Of a stretch of 64,000 nucleotides of DNA, positions 22,577-36,368 are shown one piece after another. Every line of letters begins with the position of its first letter. The stretch's first letter is position 1. This stretch comes from Hypomesus transpacificus (Eukaryota; Chordata; Actinopteri; Osmeriformes; Osmeridae), in NCBI RefSeq assembly GCF_021917145.1, contig NC_061064.1, forward strand, positions 4,073,203 through 4,137,202. The letters run 5' to 3'. Under the pieces are notes generated by a model that saw nothing but the letters and a program-made list of their open reading frames with translations, ran no database searches and was not told the origin of the DNA. The position numbers and the translations under genes are program-made.

Positions 22577-25335
22577 TCACTCAAAGGCAGTCTCTTGGCT
22601 CTTTCTTACACATCGGGCAACTTTCCTTTTGAATTCACCATGTCTATCTTCCCTCCACTCTTTCTGTACACGGAAACAGGGATACAAGGGGATGCATTTT
22701 CAGTCTCCCATATCTCGATCCATGTTCAGGGCATGATCATCAGTTGACAGATGTGGATCAGGTGACATGAATCTTACCGCAGCATCCACGTTGGCGGGCG
22801 AGTCCCCATTTGGGTCTGCCAGCATGGAGATGACACTAATCATGATGGTTTCCACTGTGTGGATGGGTAGCCAACGCTCCTCTGGCTTCTCATAGCCATA
22901 CTTATCCTCCCCAGGCTCGTGCAAAATAGAAATACATACGTCACCGTTCTTGTCCACTAGAAGAAAAAAAGATGGCAAAAGAAAAATTCGATTTTAATCA
23001 TGTGTATTTTTTAAATAGCACCTTTAGAAAAATGTGACACTTATTGCACTACACTTCCACTCACCATTTGGGTGCCATATATCGGTGATGAATTTCATTT
23101 TAGGTGGCCTGAGGGGGTAATCTTTGGGAAATGTAAGATGGGCTTTAAACACACCACCTTCGCTGTAAACATACAAAGTTGAATCATCAGTGGTTGTGTG
23201 AATCACTGTGATAGCCAAATAAGCAAGGTCATATCCCTGCCCTACAACAGGAACCAAACTGTCACACTTACTATAATGTATCTGGGGGGCCGATGATTAA
23301 GACTTCCCATCTGTAGAGGTCATTATCGTCTATCAGGCCTGCTGAGAATCCCTCCACAGGGTTTTTATTCAGCTCTGGAAACAAGAGAAAAGGTATCTTA
23401 CATATTTACTTCAAAACAGCACATCATGTTTCTTGTCTCACTGATAATCTTGCCTAATTGGCATGACCTGCTTGCTATTACTTTGCTATTATTGTTGGCA
23501 TGTTCACTTCTTAAGCTATTGGCCTATAAATCTATTGACCCTTTAATGATTTAATCCACCTTGAGCCTATGTGCTGTTTGGTGCAATTCTCCAGTTGAAG
23601 ATCAGCACAACTGTGTGTTCCTGTGAAATCAACTAAAACACAAGTGAATTTTTTTTGAGACTATTGGAAGACTGTTAATCACAGATTACATGTGTAAGCA
23701 AGGTGCATTAACACATTTCTTTCATGTTTTTAAGCCTGGTACTCCTGGTAACTTTAACTTGATCTGGCCAAATTCAACTTTAAAGCAGTACACTTATCAA
23801 TATGCTACTAATAAACAGGTATTTGGATACACACTTATGGTAATGACAAAGTTGACTATGATTGGGTGACTGAGTCACTCTTACTGTGCCAAGGGGTCAT
23901 TATACTGGGCAGGTCAGAGGTGTCTGAAGTTGGTGTAAATACCTCATCTCATTACATTGCACAACACACTCTAGAGTCCTGCAGTGATTACAGTGAACAG
24001 CTGCTACCACCACATGGGTTGTCATGTTTCCCCCAAAAGAACTTGGGCATCGTATCTACATCACACTGCAGGAGACTAGCTTGGTAATTTGTGAAAAGTG
24101 TATGCCTACAATAAAAACTGTTGAACCGTTTGAAACAGAGTTGGGTTGAAAAATATATGAATCAATACTTGGCAATTGCTTATTAGGAGACAACCTATGC
24201 CTTCTCAGTTTATATTCTCCTCTGTTCTTAAACAAAGAAAGCAATGGTATCAAACTGCTACTGTATCTACGTAATGTGGATAGATAATTACACGAGTGTC
24301 GTATCATTTAGTGTCACTTTTAGCTATCGGTTTAGTGGGGATAAATGTTAACTAGAAAGGTCTGGCATTGCATTTGTTGACCAATATACACTGCAGACCA
24401 GCTGATAAATCTAGTTAGCTATTGGGCTTGACGTGACAGCTAAATGAGAGCTAGACAGTGTACCCTTATCCAGCAAGCTAAATGTTTTTAGCCATAAAAA
24501 ATAGACCTAACAAAAGAGAAGCAAACCAAACAATCTGCCATAGGCATTATTTAACATCCTTTTGGTACGCCACCATTTTAGTTAACTGTCTAGCTAAATG
24601 ACCAGCCACTACTTAATGTTTGTCTGATTAACTAGCCAACATTCGTTTGAATAATACAACTTCATCGTTAGTTAGCCAATCCACAACAAATACCACCACC
24701 CGTAGATAGCTGTGGCCAGTTTCAAAGCAAATCACAGAAATGAAACGGACAAATACTCAAGTGACACAAAAGCTAGATGGGTACCCAGCTAACATCGACT
24801 GTGAAAAGGTAGCTAATTAGCTATCAAGGTAGTAAGAACAGCTAGGTCGCACAATGTGGAACGTGTATTCGACTATTCACTGGAAGTGATGCACTTGCGT
24901 AGCTAACTACGCTTATTGTTAGCCTAGCTACCAAGCTGGCAACGACATTCACAAGACGTTCCACATGTATTAAGCCGCATTAAATCAATTATTTCGATAT
25001 AGATTGGCACTAAGTACACACAATTTAATAGACGACATTGTAAATCACTAACATGTGCCTGTCAAAAAGTGTGTTGTCCATTGTTTCAGACTTTCAATCC
25101 AGTGACTAAACTGATCCACGTTGGCTTTGTAGCGTTAGCTTCGGTTGAACCTACGCTCTAGCTGCTAGGCTAAAGTTAGCTCGCTAGCTACGCTAGTTTG
25201 CATCCACTTTCGGCCTGTTGGCTAGTGAGGCTAATGAGCTAGCTAGCTAAATAGTTAGCGCACGTTAGCCACCATCAGTAACATATTACCTGCTAGCTGT
25301 CTTCTAAGTAACAGCACCGACTGAGGCTCCGTCAT
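22577..25335 (-). CDS. ube2g1: ube2g1, ubiquitin-conjugating enzyme E2 G1, complete
   Basis: Five exons: 25335-25290, 23374-23272, 23162-23065, 22956-22778, 22663-22577 (stop TGA 22579-22577). All introns are GT-AG. The product is 170 aa, the same length as human UBE2G1 and nearly identical as I recall it. The E2 core has the HPN motif at 80-82 and the catalytic cysteine C90 in [14 protein letters not shown]. The acidic loop insertion after it ([16 protein letters not shown]) marks the Ubc7/G/R1 class, which builds Lys48-linked ubiquitin chains. In mammals UBE2G1 works with CRL4 cereblon. The start MTEPQS is preceded by an in-context ATG (GTCATGA on the complement). Intron 1 is 1.9 kb and has no recognised feature. 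It is tandem with ankfy1 on the same strand. Confidence 0.97.
25130..25266. repeat. GCTA/AGCT-rich cryptic simple sequence
   Basis: Dense, imperfect GCTAGCTA and GTTAGCT words just inside ube2g1 intron 1, next to the exon 1 donor. Such words are common in fish genomes. No element ends are visible. Confidence 0.5.
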
Positions 25336-27793
25336 GGTTGAACTAATTTGATCCTTTAGCAAGGTACGTTAATATTTCAATATTTGACTGTTTGTTCAAT
25401 AAATAACGTCAATCTATGTGTACTCCCTTCTAGTTCGTTTTGCTCAACATTCTCATTCTGATTTTGGTGGCACCTGCGCACTGCGACCAGAAGAAAGCCG
25501 CGTGAGGCCAGCACCAACAGAGTCCTATGAAAAAAGTGGGTTTAGTGTTTGTGTTTTGAAAGAAAGAAAGAATGAGAGGTTCACAATGCTATTGTACTGC
25601 TATCTAATCTAACTATAAAGGCAGGAATCTCTTTCCGTCTGTGAGTCTATGGCTCTATTATCTCGAGAAACGGGCATTGTATGAAGTTGAAATTCGTCAG
25701 TAGGACCAAAGAACGTGCAATAGTGTGAAGTTGATTTGTTAGAATGACTTCTCTTATCAAATGTTAATTGTCGGAACAGTTTGTTATACTCTTACATTTA
25801 GAAATACGTTACTGTCATTTTTTTTGTTCACCATGAAATGAATAGAAAATGACATAGCCTTAACTAAATTATATAACAATGGAAGTATTACTCAGTGTAT
25901 TTTTCAATTGGCCAGTAGGTAAAAAAAGTGTATGTCGATTTCTTTCTACCCACAACATAATTAAGTTAGCCTATCTTCTTATAGACTCAGTTCTTGAATT
26001 TAGAAAACGTTACTGTTTTATATTTGGTTTACCATGAAGTGAAGACAAAATGGCAAAAACGGATAATAAGGGAGCAGATAGATTCCATGATGCCCTCCGT
26101 CCATTCTAGACAATTCAACAAGCATTCTGGACAATGTGCTTTTGTAGTTGATTAGTTACTACTTGTACTTCAAGATTAACATTAGTTTGGGTCAAGGTAA
26201 CAATGTGTTTGAGACTACTAGGTCTGAACATTGGGTTGAAAGTGTGGACATTCTGTTACCAGAAAGATCGCAATTACAGTTTGGGAATAGCTATTGGCTT
26301 GTTTTCAACATTACATCACAGTGAACATCTGTCTAAAACCATATGACCGTCCCAAAGAGGGCTGGACAATTTGCTAACTTAATATCCCAGCAGCTTATAA
26401 GAGCCTGTGGAAGATCTCTACTTTCTCTCAGCAGAGACTCAAGAGACAGACTGGAAGTCATCAGCTCAAAACCACAAATATGATGGAATAAGCTGATCTC
26501 AAAATCAAGACCTAAGGAACCAGTATGTACCCTCAGATTACTTGCAAATTTGAGACTATAGTTCACCATGACCAATGCTTTTTGTGTGAAACAAACATAA
26601 CTCCCAAATCTTAACATTTGTAATCATTGTTGTGTTTGTAAGGTGTGTATTTCAGAGATCTTCACATTCTTTGAGGCTGTATACATTTAAGGTTGACGTT
26701 GATGAAATCATTATAATAATAATAATTTTTAAAACATGTTTGTGAGATCTATTGCTGATAGATATTGCTAATAGATGTATGTGTGTTCCTTCTACCAATT
26801 AAGAATAAAGCAGGACACAGCCAAAATGTTGACATTGACTCTAAATAAACCGTCAATCAGCTCAGATGATTCCCACTGTGTAGGTTTATGATATTCCCAG
26901 TGTGTAGGTTTATCAGATCCCCATTGTTGCAGCTTTGTATTTGATTATTCCAAGAAGTGAACTTATGACTCTAAATCAACCAAGTTAACCATAAATAACT
27001 CTGACCTTATGACACAATTGCCCAACGTCTTTTAATTGGTTCAATTGTTTACTGATTCAATTCTATACTGTTGCAAATGAATCCTGTGGGGTCGGGCCTG
27101 TTTCTGCAATGTTTCCTATGATGTTTCATCAAAGATGATGAAAACAGGCTGTCTTGTGTTGAAACATAAACTGGAATATTGCTGAAGGATTGCAGAAGTC
27201 ATATATTGGCAATAGAATGACAACTACCTAGCAGAGAAATAGAGTTGCAAAGAGAGATTGACTAAGGAGTCTGGGTCAAAGGGGGATTTCCAAAATGTGT
27301 TTTCCTTAAACAAGTAAGCTACACCATAGGCTCTCTGAAGGAGTAAATATACAAGTCTGATTTTGACTACAATGAAATGATTGTGCATTACAATAAACTT
27401 GGTGGAGTTTGTGAAAAAATGCTAGGTAAAGGATCTGAAGTCCTCTTAAGTGATTTGGATTAAGTTCTGGACCTTGAACCATTACTTGGCTTATTTACAC
27501 CAGAGCTGGAACAATCCGATCAGGAATGAGCATAGCATCATCTTGGTCAGACAGTGGAAAAGGAAACCAAGACATCTGATTTGTTAAATTTGTTTACATC
27601 CTCAATGTTTTCTTCCATTGTAAGTTGCCTGTTCATGGGCAGAACATCAGTCACGTAACTTACCGACTGTACGTTGTCTGGGTAGGAGAGGGCCCGCCCA
27701 TACGGTTATTACTTTTCTGCAACTCTCAAAGACTATGACAACATTCACCAATATACTTCCTGTTTTAAGCGTAGGAAGACAGAGATTATTTCA
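25336..27793. other. Divergent intergenic region between ube2g1 and spns3
   Basis: 2.5 kb between the divergent starts of ube2g1 (minus) and spns3 (plus). The ube2g1 side has a short GC-rich patch (about 25466-25505, CACCTGCGCACTGCGACC) that may be its promoter; the rest is AT-rich. Just upstream of spns3, ETS-like cores (ACTTCCTGT near 27757 and AGGAAG near 27775) lie within 40 bp of the ATG. I see no gene or recognisable mobile element here. Confidence 0.45.
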
Positions 27794-30700
27794 ATGGAGA
27801 CAACTGGACCAGTAATGTCTCGCCAAGATGGGAAGACAACCTGTCTGAGTTTAAGATCAACGTCCGGTCCTCGCTATGGATCTATTTCTGACCCCCCACT
27901 AACTGAGGCCCCCCCTGCGGAGAGCAGGGTGATCTCACCAAAGCGCTCCTACATAGCAGTGGCTGTTCTCTGCTATGTGAACTTAATCAACTACATCGAT
28001 CGATACACAATCGCAGGTGAGACTTCGCACCTTGACGCAAAACAATTTGACACACATGAATGCTGGGTTGGATTTATTGACCAACGCCTCTTGTTTTTCT
28101 CTCAAAGGAGTCCTTCTGAATATCCAGAAATTCTTTGAAATCAGTGACAGCACCTCTGGACTGTTACAGACAGGTATTGTGCACTGTGCATGTCATACAC
28201 ACACACAACCATCGTCAAATCTGAAGTAGAGACCTCATGTGATAGACCCTCTCATAGAACATGAAACAGACGTCATTTACCTCAGATGAGAGTGAGCAGC
28301 ATATCCCATGACTGTATCGTTTGTCAGTTATGCCTTATTGTTTTTAAGTGAATTTAGCATTCGATTCTGCTGATTACATTCTCGCATTGTAGATTGCATG
28401 ACAAGTTCTGTCGAGTGCATGTCACACTGATGCTCCAAATGAATCCTAATTACCCTCTGTGACAGATCATCTCTCACACTCAAAGTCACTGAGCCGTAAT
28501 GTAGTGTAGGCACAGTGCTAAGCTCAAGGAAGCCAGTGCCTGCAATAAACAAAGCAATCGTTTCCTGTTGCTATTGTACAAAAAATCACTTATTCAATTC
28601 AGTACGCACAGTAATCAGCCCTGAATAGCTTCATGAGGAAATGATGTGCTCTATGAATTTCTTACCATTATGGAGAATCACATGGTGGTGTAGAGAGGAA
28701 GCTAAATTGTCATGATATCTACATTTTTTACAGTTTTCATCTTCAGTTTCATATTCTTGGCTCCTATCTTTGGCTACCTTGGTGACCGATACAACAGGAA
28801 GTTCATCATGATTGGTGCGCTGACTGTGTGGCTTATGACTGCCTTGGGCAGCTCTTTCGTCTCCGAGTCGGTAATTTAAATGTTGGAATAACAACTAGAC
28901 ACACACTTAATCATACTGAACTCAACAATCTGCAGTTGGATGTTTCAATTCTTTTAAGAGATCATACAGTATCTTCATCATGAGAAGTGTTATGTACTAA
29001 TGAGAGAAAGAAAATCATTTGAAAGAAGATGTGATCTCACAAGGTGTAGTTCCCTCAAACACACGTCTTTGACCTGGAACCCGTGTTGCTGGGTCCTTGC
29101 AGAAGTTCTGGTTGTTGGTGTTTCTGAGAGCACTCGTTGGCACAGGAGAGGCAGGGTACTCCACCATCGCCCCCACCATCATAGGGGACCTCTTCTCTGG
29201 CACCAAGAGGACCTTGATGATCTCGGCCTTCTACATTTTCATCCCTGTTGGAAGGTTAGGTTCCTGTCCGCTTCCATCTCAACACTGGCTCTTTTTGTTT
29301 ACCCTGTGTCTAGAAATGTCTTGTACTTTCTTCATGGCCAAGTAGAATCTTGTCACCTCTCTCTGGTTGTTTTAATGTACCCAAAAAACAATGTATCCTA
29401 AAAATAGAAGTCGTCGTTTCATTAACTTTGGCCTCCCAAACATCCAGAGGACAAACAATAACCCTGTCAAGGCTGATGTAAAACACCCTAAAGTCAAAGT
29501 CACCTGGCAGTCAGCCTCTGGCACCACTATTCATGTGATCTGGACTTCCCAAAACAAAAAGGCCTCAATGGGTATAAGATATGGGAGGGGTGAATATGAT
29601 TGTGGTCAGCATGATAACTAGTTAATCTTTCATTGATGTCATGTGTTTCAGTGGCCTTGGATACATAATAGGATCCTCCGTTACCAGCGCTACAGGGGAC
29701 TGGCGATGGGCCCTTCGGGTAAGAATCCCACATATGGAATCATTTCAATTCACACACTTTTTGTCGGCACCTACTTTATAAAACCACCTCTAAACCCTAC
29801 TCGCTACTTCCTGTTGATCGCACAAGTGCTCTGGCTGTCCTGGTCCCAACTTCATTCAACCTCTAAATGTGTTGTGTACAGTATAGAGGGGTTGTCGAAA
29901 TCCCTTAAGGCTGACTGGTGATGTTGTCGGCCAGCAAGCCGCTGGCTGGAGCTGATCACTCGTGTTTACTTTGGCAGCTGGTCCCCATCTTGGGCTCCCT
30001 GGGGCTGGTGCTGCTGGTCGTCCTGTGTCCCAACCCCCCCAGAGGGGGAGCAGACACCCACAGAGAGAGCCTGGCAGCCCACAGCCCCTACATGGAGGAT
30101 ATCAAGTACCTTTTGAAAAAGTAACCGAAAACAGAATGACTTCTTTCATTCATTCGTGTTTCGGAGTCATGTGATGCCATCTGTTTATGGGTTCTAGCTC
30201 AAACGGAAAGCACGTGAATGGAAAAATGAAAATGGAAAATGTTGTAGTTTTTACAGTGTCTTACGTGTAGTGTTCCCTACCATTACTACACACTGGAAAT
30301 GATGCATTGCGTAAAAGTCAATGGAAAGCATGTAGGATCTTATTGGCCAACAATTTGCAGTATGTATTAGCATACCTGTCCAACAGAGTGGCTATTTGAT
30401 CAGATGTAGGTGACTGATGATACACAGGCTTGACCAGTTTGATGTACAGATGCACGTTGTCCTGTGTGTTTCCAGTAAGAGTTATGTGTGGTCCTCTCTG
30501 GGAGTGACAGCCATGGCCTTCCTGACGGGGGCCCTGGCCTTCTGGACCCCCACATTCCTCTCCAGAGCTCAGGTGTCTCAGGGGATCCGGCCCCCCTGCA
30601 CCACGGAACCCTGCGACCCCTCTGACAGGTACAGCCTGCCCCCCTCCCCCCCCTTAACTTCTATATAGAAAACATCTAAATGTCAAGGTTTAGAAGTTCT

Positions 30701-32796
30701 AAATGTACTTGTAAATACAAGACTTGCCACAGCGTAAAGCAACCTCATCTCAACCAGGCACGGTGAACAATAACAATAAGAACATATTTACTACGATGCA
30801 TAAACATCATCTCAATGACAATAGTGCATAGTGCAGTGCAACAAAATCGCTTTCGATATCCCTTGGATTGTGTGTTGTCAGCCAACTGAGTTTGAATCGT
30901 GTGCAGTTACATCTTTGGTGCCGTGACGGTGGTGACAGGGATTCTCGGGGTGACCCTGGGTTCCACCCTCTCCAGGAAGCTGAGGGACAAGGTCCCCAAC
31001 ATTGACCCGCTCATCTGCGCCGTGGGCATGCTCAGCTCCGCCCCCTGTCTCTTCACAGCCATCATACTAGCGTCCACAAGCATTCCAGCCACTTATGTAA
31101 GACCCCAGCTCCCAGCCCTCACTAATATCCACCAATTACAGCTCATCAACCAATGATGTTGTGTCTAAATGTAGAATTTCAAACAGGGAAGGCAGAGGAT
31201 GCCAGTAAACATATTGTTACTTTCAGGTGTTCATTGGCATTGGGGGGACCCTTATATCTCTGAACTGGCCCATCTTGGCTGACATCTTGCTGGTGAGTGC
31301 GGTTCTCCTCCAGGTGTACAGTGTATTCCTGGTGTGGTTTTGAGTCACCTAGGTGCTGCTTGCCCGCTCCTGTAATGCTCGTGTTTTTCAGTATGTCGTC
31401 GTACCAACCAAAAGAGCCACAGCTGAAGCTCTTCAGATTGTCGTCCTTCACCTTCTGGGGGATGCGGGGAGTCCATACCTGATAGGCGTGGTAAGCCTCG
31501 GAGACATGAAGCCATAGATGATATACAGTTCTCACTGTGGAATCAAAGCATGGATCCCCTATTTTCTGTCGTATGTGCTTGTGTATGTAAGCCCGTGACC
31601 ACACACATCTTATCGTGTTAGATCTCAGACACCCTGAGCACTTACGAACCTGCGTCTGACGCGTGGAGCTTCCGGAGCTTGGAGTACAGCTTGCTGCTCT
31701 GCCCCTTCATGGGGGTAGTGGGGGGGCTGTTCTTCCTCATGACGGCCCTCTACATCACACAGGACCGGAAGGACGCCCAGCTGCTGACTTCAGGTAACGA
31801 CAACCGTCACCGTAGGAAGAAAAAAGAAGAAGCTCAAATTTAGAGAGCTCTGTTTCTGGCAGCGCTGCTTTTAGGGCTTGTGGGAGTCCGAGGCGACAGA
31901 GAAGAATGCTGAAAATATAACGTTGTTGATGAGTTGTTTCTGCGTGTGTGCGTGGTGTTGCCTGTGGGACTGGGCCACTGTGCTGAGAGGCCTCAGTGTG
32001 TTCTGTGCGAGCGCTGGGGCTGCGGAGAGTCATGCCATGCTGGTCCGCAGCGTGACACTTGCTCAAGGCCGTCACTGGACAATGGTCTCTTTGTGTCCCC
32101 TCTCCTGCTCTGAGCGAACGCACCACCCTTCCTATCAGATAAAGCTCTCCCCCCCCCAGACGCTGTTCCACGACAGGTCCTGTAGATCTCCTCCATGCCC
32201 GGCCGTGTTCCCCATAACACGTGCCTAATCAGGTTAGCAAGAATCAGACAGAAACAGGGAAATGCCTCGCAGATAAAGGGAGACAACGTTGTCTTGAGAG
32301 TTTGTATCTGAGACGACCACATCCTCCCCAGTCAGCGACTGTCTGTGTATCATTGTGGCAGGAAGCAGAAACCAACATGGCCATTAGAGCGAAGGCCCCT
32401 CAGCTGATAAGAGCAGGTCCTTTCCTGTCAGAAGCTCCTACATCAGCTCTTTGATCCTGCAGCACATTTGTCTGCACTGAAAAGCTCATATGTCTGTTTT
32501 CTAGCTTCGTTACATTTACAGTCTACATGTATCTAACCCTTTTGTTCTATCGCTCTAAGCAATTAAAGAAATTATTAGAGGTTTAGATCAGTTATTCTCG
32601 GTTTTTAAAGTCCACAAGGAAACTGTCAAGAGTAGCAGGACCAAAACATTGCAATGTACCTGTACTTGTTACAAATAGCGATAAACTTGCAACAATCCTC
32701 TTCCTGTGTGTTTTAGGACAGCCTCCTCCTGACGCTCTCAACACTAGGATCCACTCAACCCTAGAGTTAGAAGGTCAGTCTGAGGTCTGTGGATAA
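27794..32796 (+). CDS. spns3: spns3, Spinster homolog 3 (MFS transporter), complete
   Basis: Twelve exons: 27794-28016, 28108-28173, 28734-28870, 29103-29254, 29652-29718, 29978-30120, 30476-30628, 30907-31096, 31227-31292, 31392-31490, 31622-31793, 32717-32796 (TAA at 32794-32796). All are GT-AG and in phase; 515 aa (human about 512). The protein is a 12-TM major facilitator of the Spinster family: TM1 motif [12 protein letters not shown] with D69 and R70, MFS loop [10 protein letters not shown] after TM2, TM4 [20 protein letters not shown] with E158, and [10 protein letters not shown] in TM11. The cytosolic N-terminus (about 50 aa) is variable. Spinster proteins move lysolipids or sphingolipids; the SPNS3 substrate is not settled. 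Assignment to spns3 rather than spns1 rests on its position between ube2g1 and spns2 and on overall similarity. It is likely a tandem paralogue of spns2. Confidence 0.93.
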
Positions 32797-33717
32797 CGTT
32801 GCGTGCCGGAGGATGATACAAAATTGCAGATTGCTGCCCCCAAACCCAAAGATGTCAATTGTAAGCTGTTTGAACTGTAAATGGGATATTCTGTTGAACT
32901 TTCTATAGCCACATATGATTTTGTACTTTTGTAATCTGTTTTGGTGGATCCTTCTGTGAGGGTCCACTGCTGTTCCCTCCTGGCTGATCTGAGCCGTGCC
33001 CTCCACAGAAACATCCCATCCCACATCCAACAGACCATAAAACACATCAAACTTCCAACATCCCGTCAAACGTCACACATCCAACATCCCATCCAACACA
33101 CAGGGGTGATTTGCGGATTTGCCTAGCCAGCTGTTTAGCAGCGAGCTGCAGCCTGACCCTCAGACTCCCTCCACGTCCCAGCCAGCACCTGCTGTCTGCT
33201 AATGAAGACCGGGCCTGGGGCTCTAACACACACACACTTGTGCCTGAGAAAGAGGCTTCTCCTCCACCTCGTAGTCAGGGAGTGTCCCCCCCCCCCCCCG
33301 TCCCCCCGTCCCTCGCCACCTCACATGAGACTTCCTTCTCCGGTCACGGTTAGGGATATGCAGCTCAGTTATTGCTATTTATTGTGAATGTACGTTCATT
33401 CGTATTCTGTTTGTAATGTGAAGTGCTATTTGATGTAAATATGCAATGGCATATCATGTGTCTTGATGTGTCATTGATTTTTTTGGTATACCGTGTGCGC
33501 AATTTATAAACACTCCACTAGATGTCACTGTCTCACTATTTAATCAGTATTGCCAGGCTGTGATATTGCTACACAGGCTTCAGATAGTCGACCATTAGTG
33601 AAGCTTGCAGGTTTTGACTGGATATTAAGCACATTCATCATCTGTCACAACAATATGCTGGCCACATGCAAACTTAATGGGCTTTTAATGTGCCTCTGTG
33701 TTTTGGGCAGTGCCAGT

Positions 33718-33723
33718 AATAAA
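33718..33723 (+). terminator. spns3: Candidate poly(A) signal for spns3
   Basis: This is the first AATAAA I found after the spns3 stop, 921 bp downstream. It follows T-rich sequence. Which signal is used, and so the 3' UTR length, is uncertain. Confidence 0.3.
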
Positions 33724-34792
33724 TTGGATGGCCTTTATAATTTGACTAATAAGCATACCTGATAGAGGTAATTAGAAATCTACTAACACAAGGGATGAGA
33801 CTTCTCCTTCCATGACGATCATGCAGATCCTAACCCTCTCTCCGCTCAGTTCTCCTCTGACAGCCCAGGATGGAAGCAGCAACTGGGACATGTTCGTGAC
33901 ATGCCCTGTATCCGGATACGGACATAACTGTCGGGACTATTGTTTGTGCTCCTTCACACTGTCACACATCCACTTGTGAAATGTTGGTAGAAGAGACATG
34001 CTGTACATGACCTTACAGCTGACAGGATGACTTATCACCACACCGCAATCATGTTCCCAGTTCTAGGAGTGTTTATTTGTGACGGCCATTGGACCCCAAG
34101 CTCAGCCATTAGTAGTTGCCCTGTGCTGGGTTTAGAAAACATGTATGTAGGCTCCAACATTCCTCACCTGAGGGCAGGCCTGTGTTCTCACCGACCAGCA
34201 CGAGAGGTATCCCAGCCTGAGAGACATGATTCAGGTTTGCACGCTGTGAAGTGACAGGGACCTGTCAATCAAAGACAAAGTTGTCCTGCCAGCTGCTGTG
34301 GAGGTGTCTGATGTCATCTGGCCGGGACGGACATTGGCATGTCATCACATGTCCTCATCATGCAGGGGCAGGGCTGACCCCAGGGCAAGGTCAAAGGTCA
34401 TTGTCCTGGCAGGAGGTAGGCTCAAATGCAAGGCCACTCACGCTACAGTAGCATTCATTGTATATGGAACATAAAGGAACGCTAAAGAGAATGGGCTTTG
34501 GGGGGGGTGTTTCCAGAGCAACAATGTTGAGTGTGCAGTTATGCCTTGACTGAGGAGGGGAAATATTTTGGTTTTGGAGATCTGAAACTACTTCTTTACT
34601 GCACAAGCCTGTTGTCAATTTCCTCACCCCTCTTGTTTTTCCGCAAAGCCACTTGGTGTAAATACAGGTTCTTCCTATTGTTGTTTTCTACCACTAGTTA
34701 ACAATGAGCTTGTCGTTTTCCAGACGTCATGCCGTGTACCCAGTTCCATGGTAGTTTGGCATATGTAGGTATGTACGTGCAATAGTAAGCCC

Positions 34793-34798
<6 letters not shown>

Positions 34799-34829
<31 letters not shown>
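34799..34829. repeat. CA microsatellite
   Basis: About 14 CA dinucleotides between spns3 and spns2. Confidence 0.9.
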
Positions 34830-36183
34830 GGAGCTATGTGGAAAACATTCCAGAGGTACCGTCTCGACCTGCAATTAAAACACAATAGGTATTGTGTACC
34901 CCGTTTCTTATGACTTTATCTCCATACTTCTTGGTTTCCTCTGTTGGCCCTAGCTGTACAGGAAGCTGTCACAATGGCTAATAAATTTGCGGGGGCGATC
35001 AATGGAAAGAGCCAGGAGTCGGGGGGAGGGGGGGCGGATATGGTCCATGTTTACTCAGGAATAGGGCACATTCCACAGTGATGCGTTGACCATACAAAAC
35101 ACTCTGTTGACCACTGAAATATGTACACATGGACATTGGGCAGTACATGCACAAACACACACACAAATGCACACATACACTTAGTTAGTAGTTAATACAC
35201 TCGTTTAGAATTTCTTTTTCACGTTTGTTTGGCATTGAGTTACACTGAAATGTGACAAAGTTTCAGCCATCTTAACCAGCCTTGCCTCCTTCAAAAGGTG
35301 CTGAATGATAGGACAATGTCTGATGCTATTGGGGATGTAAAGTTGCACTCCCCTACTTATCTCCTTATCTCCAGCTGCTCAACATGAAGTGACATCATAG
35401 AGACCCCCCCCCCCCTCCCACCCACTGGGTTGAGTTTATCATGTATTGATCCTGGCCTGCCCACTGCTGGGCTCTGCCTTTACACGGTTACATCATACTA
35501 GGCCTCTCCTAGCCTTTGTGAGTGTCATCCTGTTTCAACTTGAATGAAATAGACGTTTGTTTGTACAAAAATGGTTGGCTACATGTGTTCTTCTGTCTTT
35601 GTTTGAGTGCAAGGATGCTGATTTTGCTATAATAATGTGACAGGAAATCCAAATAAGACTACAGATCCTTCTTTCTCACTGTGAAAGTGAATGAAAGAGT
35701 AAAAAGCAGAAGTATTGTGATGTGGGTTGAACGGGTAAACCGGTCAGAAAATGCATTTTGACAGATCCTGTTTGCTACATAGATACAAGACTGTGCCATG
35801 CAGATCAAAACAACATTCTCCCACCGCAATCTCACTGGGTTTAAGGACAGTAAATGTAGCGTGTAGGAAAGTAGCCAAGGCTGAGGGTTTTTCCTATAAT
35901 GACATGTGGGCTTTGTGCTTGCATGTATTTAGCATTCCTGTTCCGGCAGCCTGTTGGCAACTGTGAATGAAAGTGACAGTGACTGGTCAGTTCACAATGA
36001 CAGCAAGGTAATTATGTCTTAAATAAAGACTACCGTGCCACAAACAGCAATCTGGTATCCATGGTACTGAAACTCAGATCCACCTCAACCCAAATACGTC
36101 TACCCAGAGTTCTGCCCTGCACCCAGTACTCCTAGGAAAACTCTGCTCTGAGGACAGACATCCCGCTTGCCTACAACAAATGT

Positions 36184-36368
36184 TACATTTAGTCATTTAG
36201 CAGACGCTCTTATCCAGAGCGACTTACAGTAAGTACAGGGACACTCCCCCCGAGGCAAGTAGGGTGAAGTGCCTCGCCCAAGGACACAACATCATTTTGC
36301 ACAGCCGGGAATCGAACCGGCACCTTCTGATAAATAGCCCGATTCCCGAACCGCTCAGCCGTCTGACC
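36184..36368 (-). mobile_element. tRNA-derived SINE, same family as at 5372
   Basis: This is nearly identical over its length to the copy at 5372, in the same orientation. The B box is well kept (GGTTCGATTCCCGGC on the minus strand) and the L2-type tail GATAAGAGCGTCTGCTAAAT is intact. No clear target-site duplication is seen. Confidence 0.8.
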
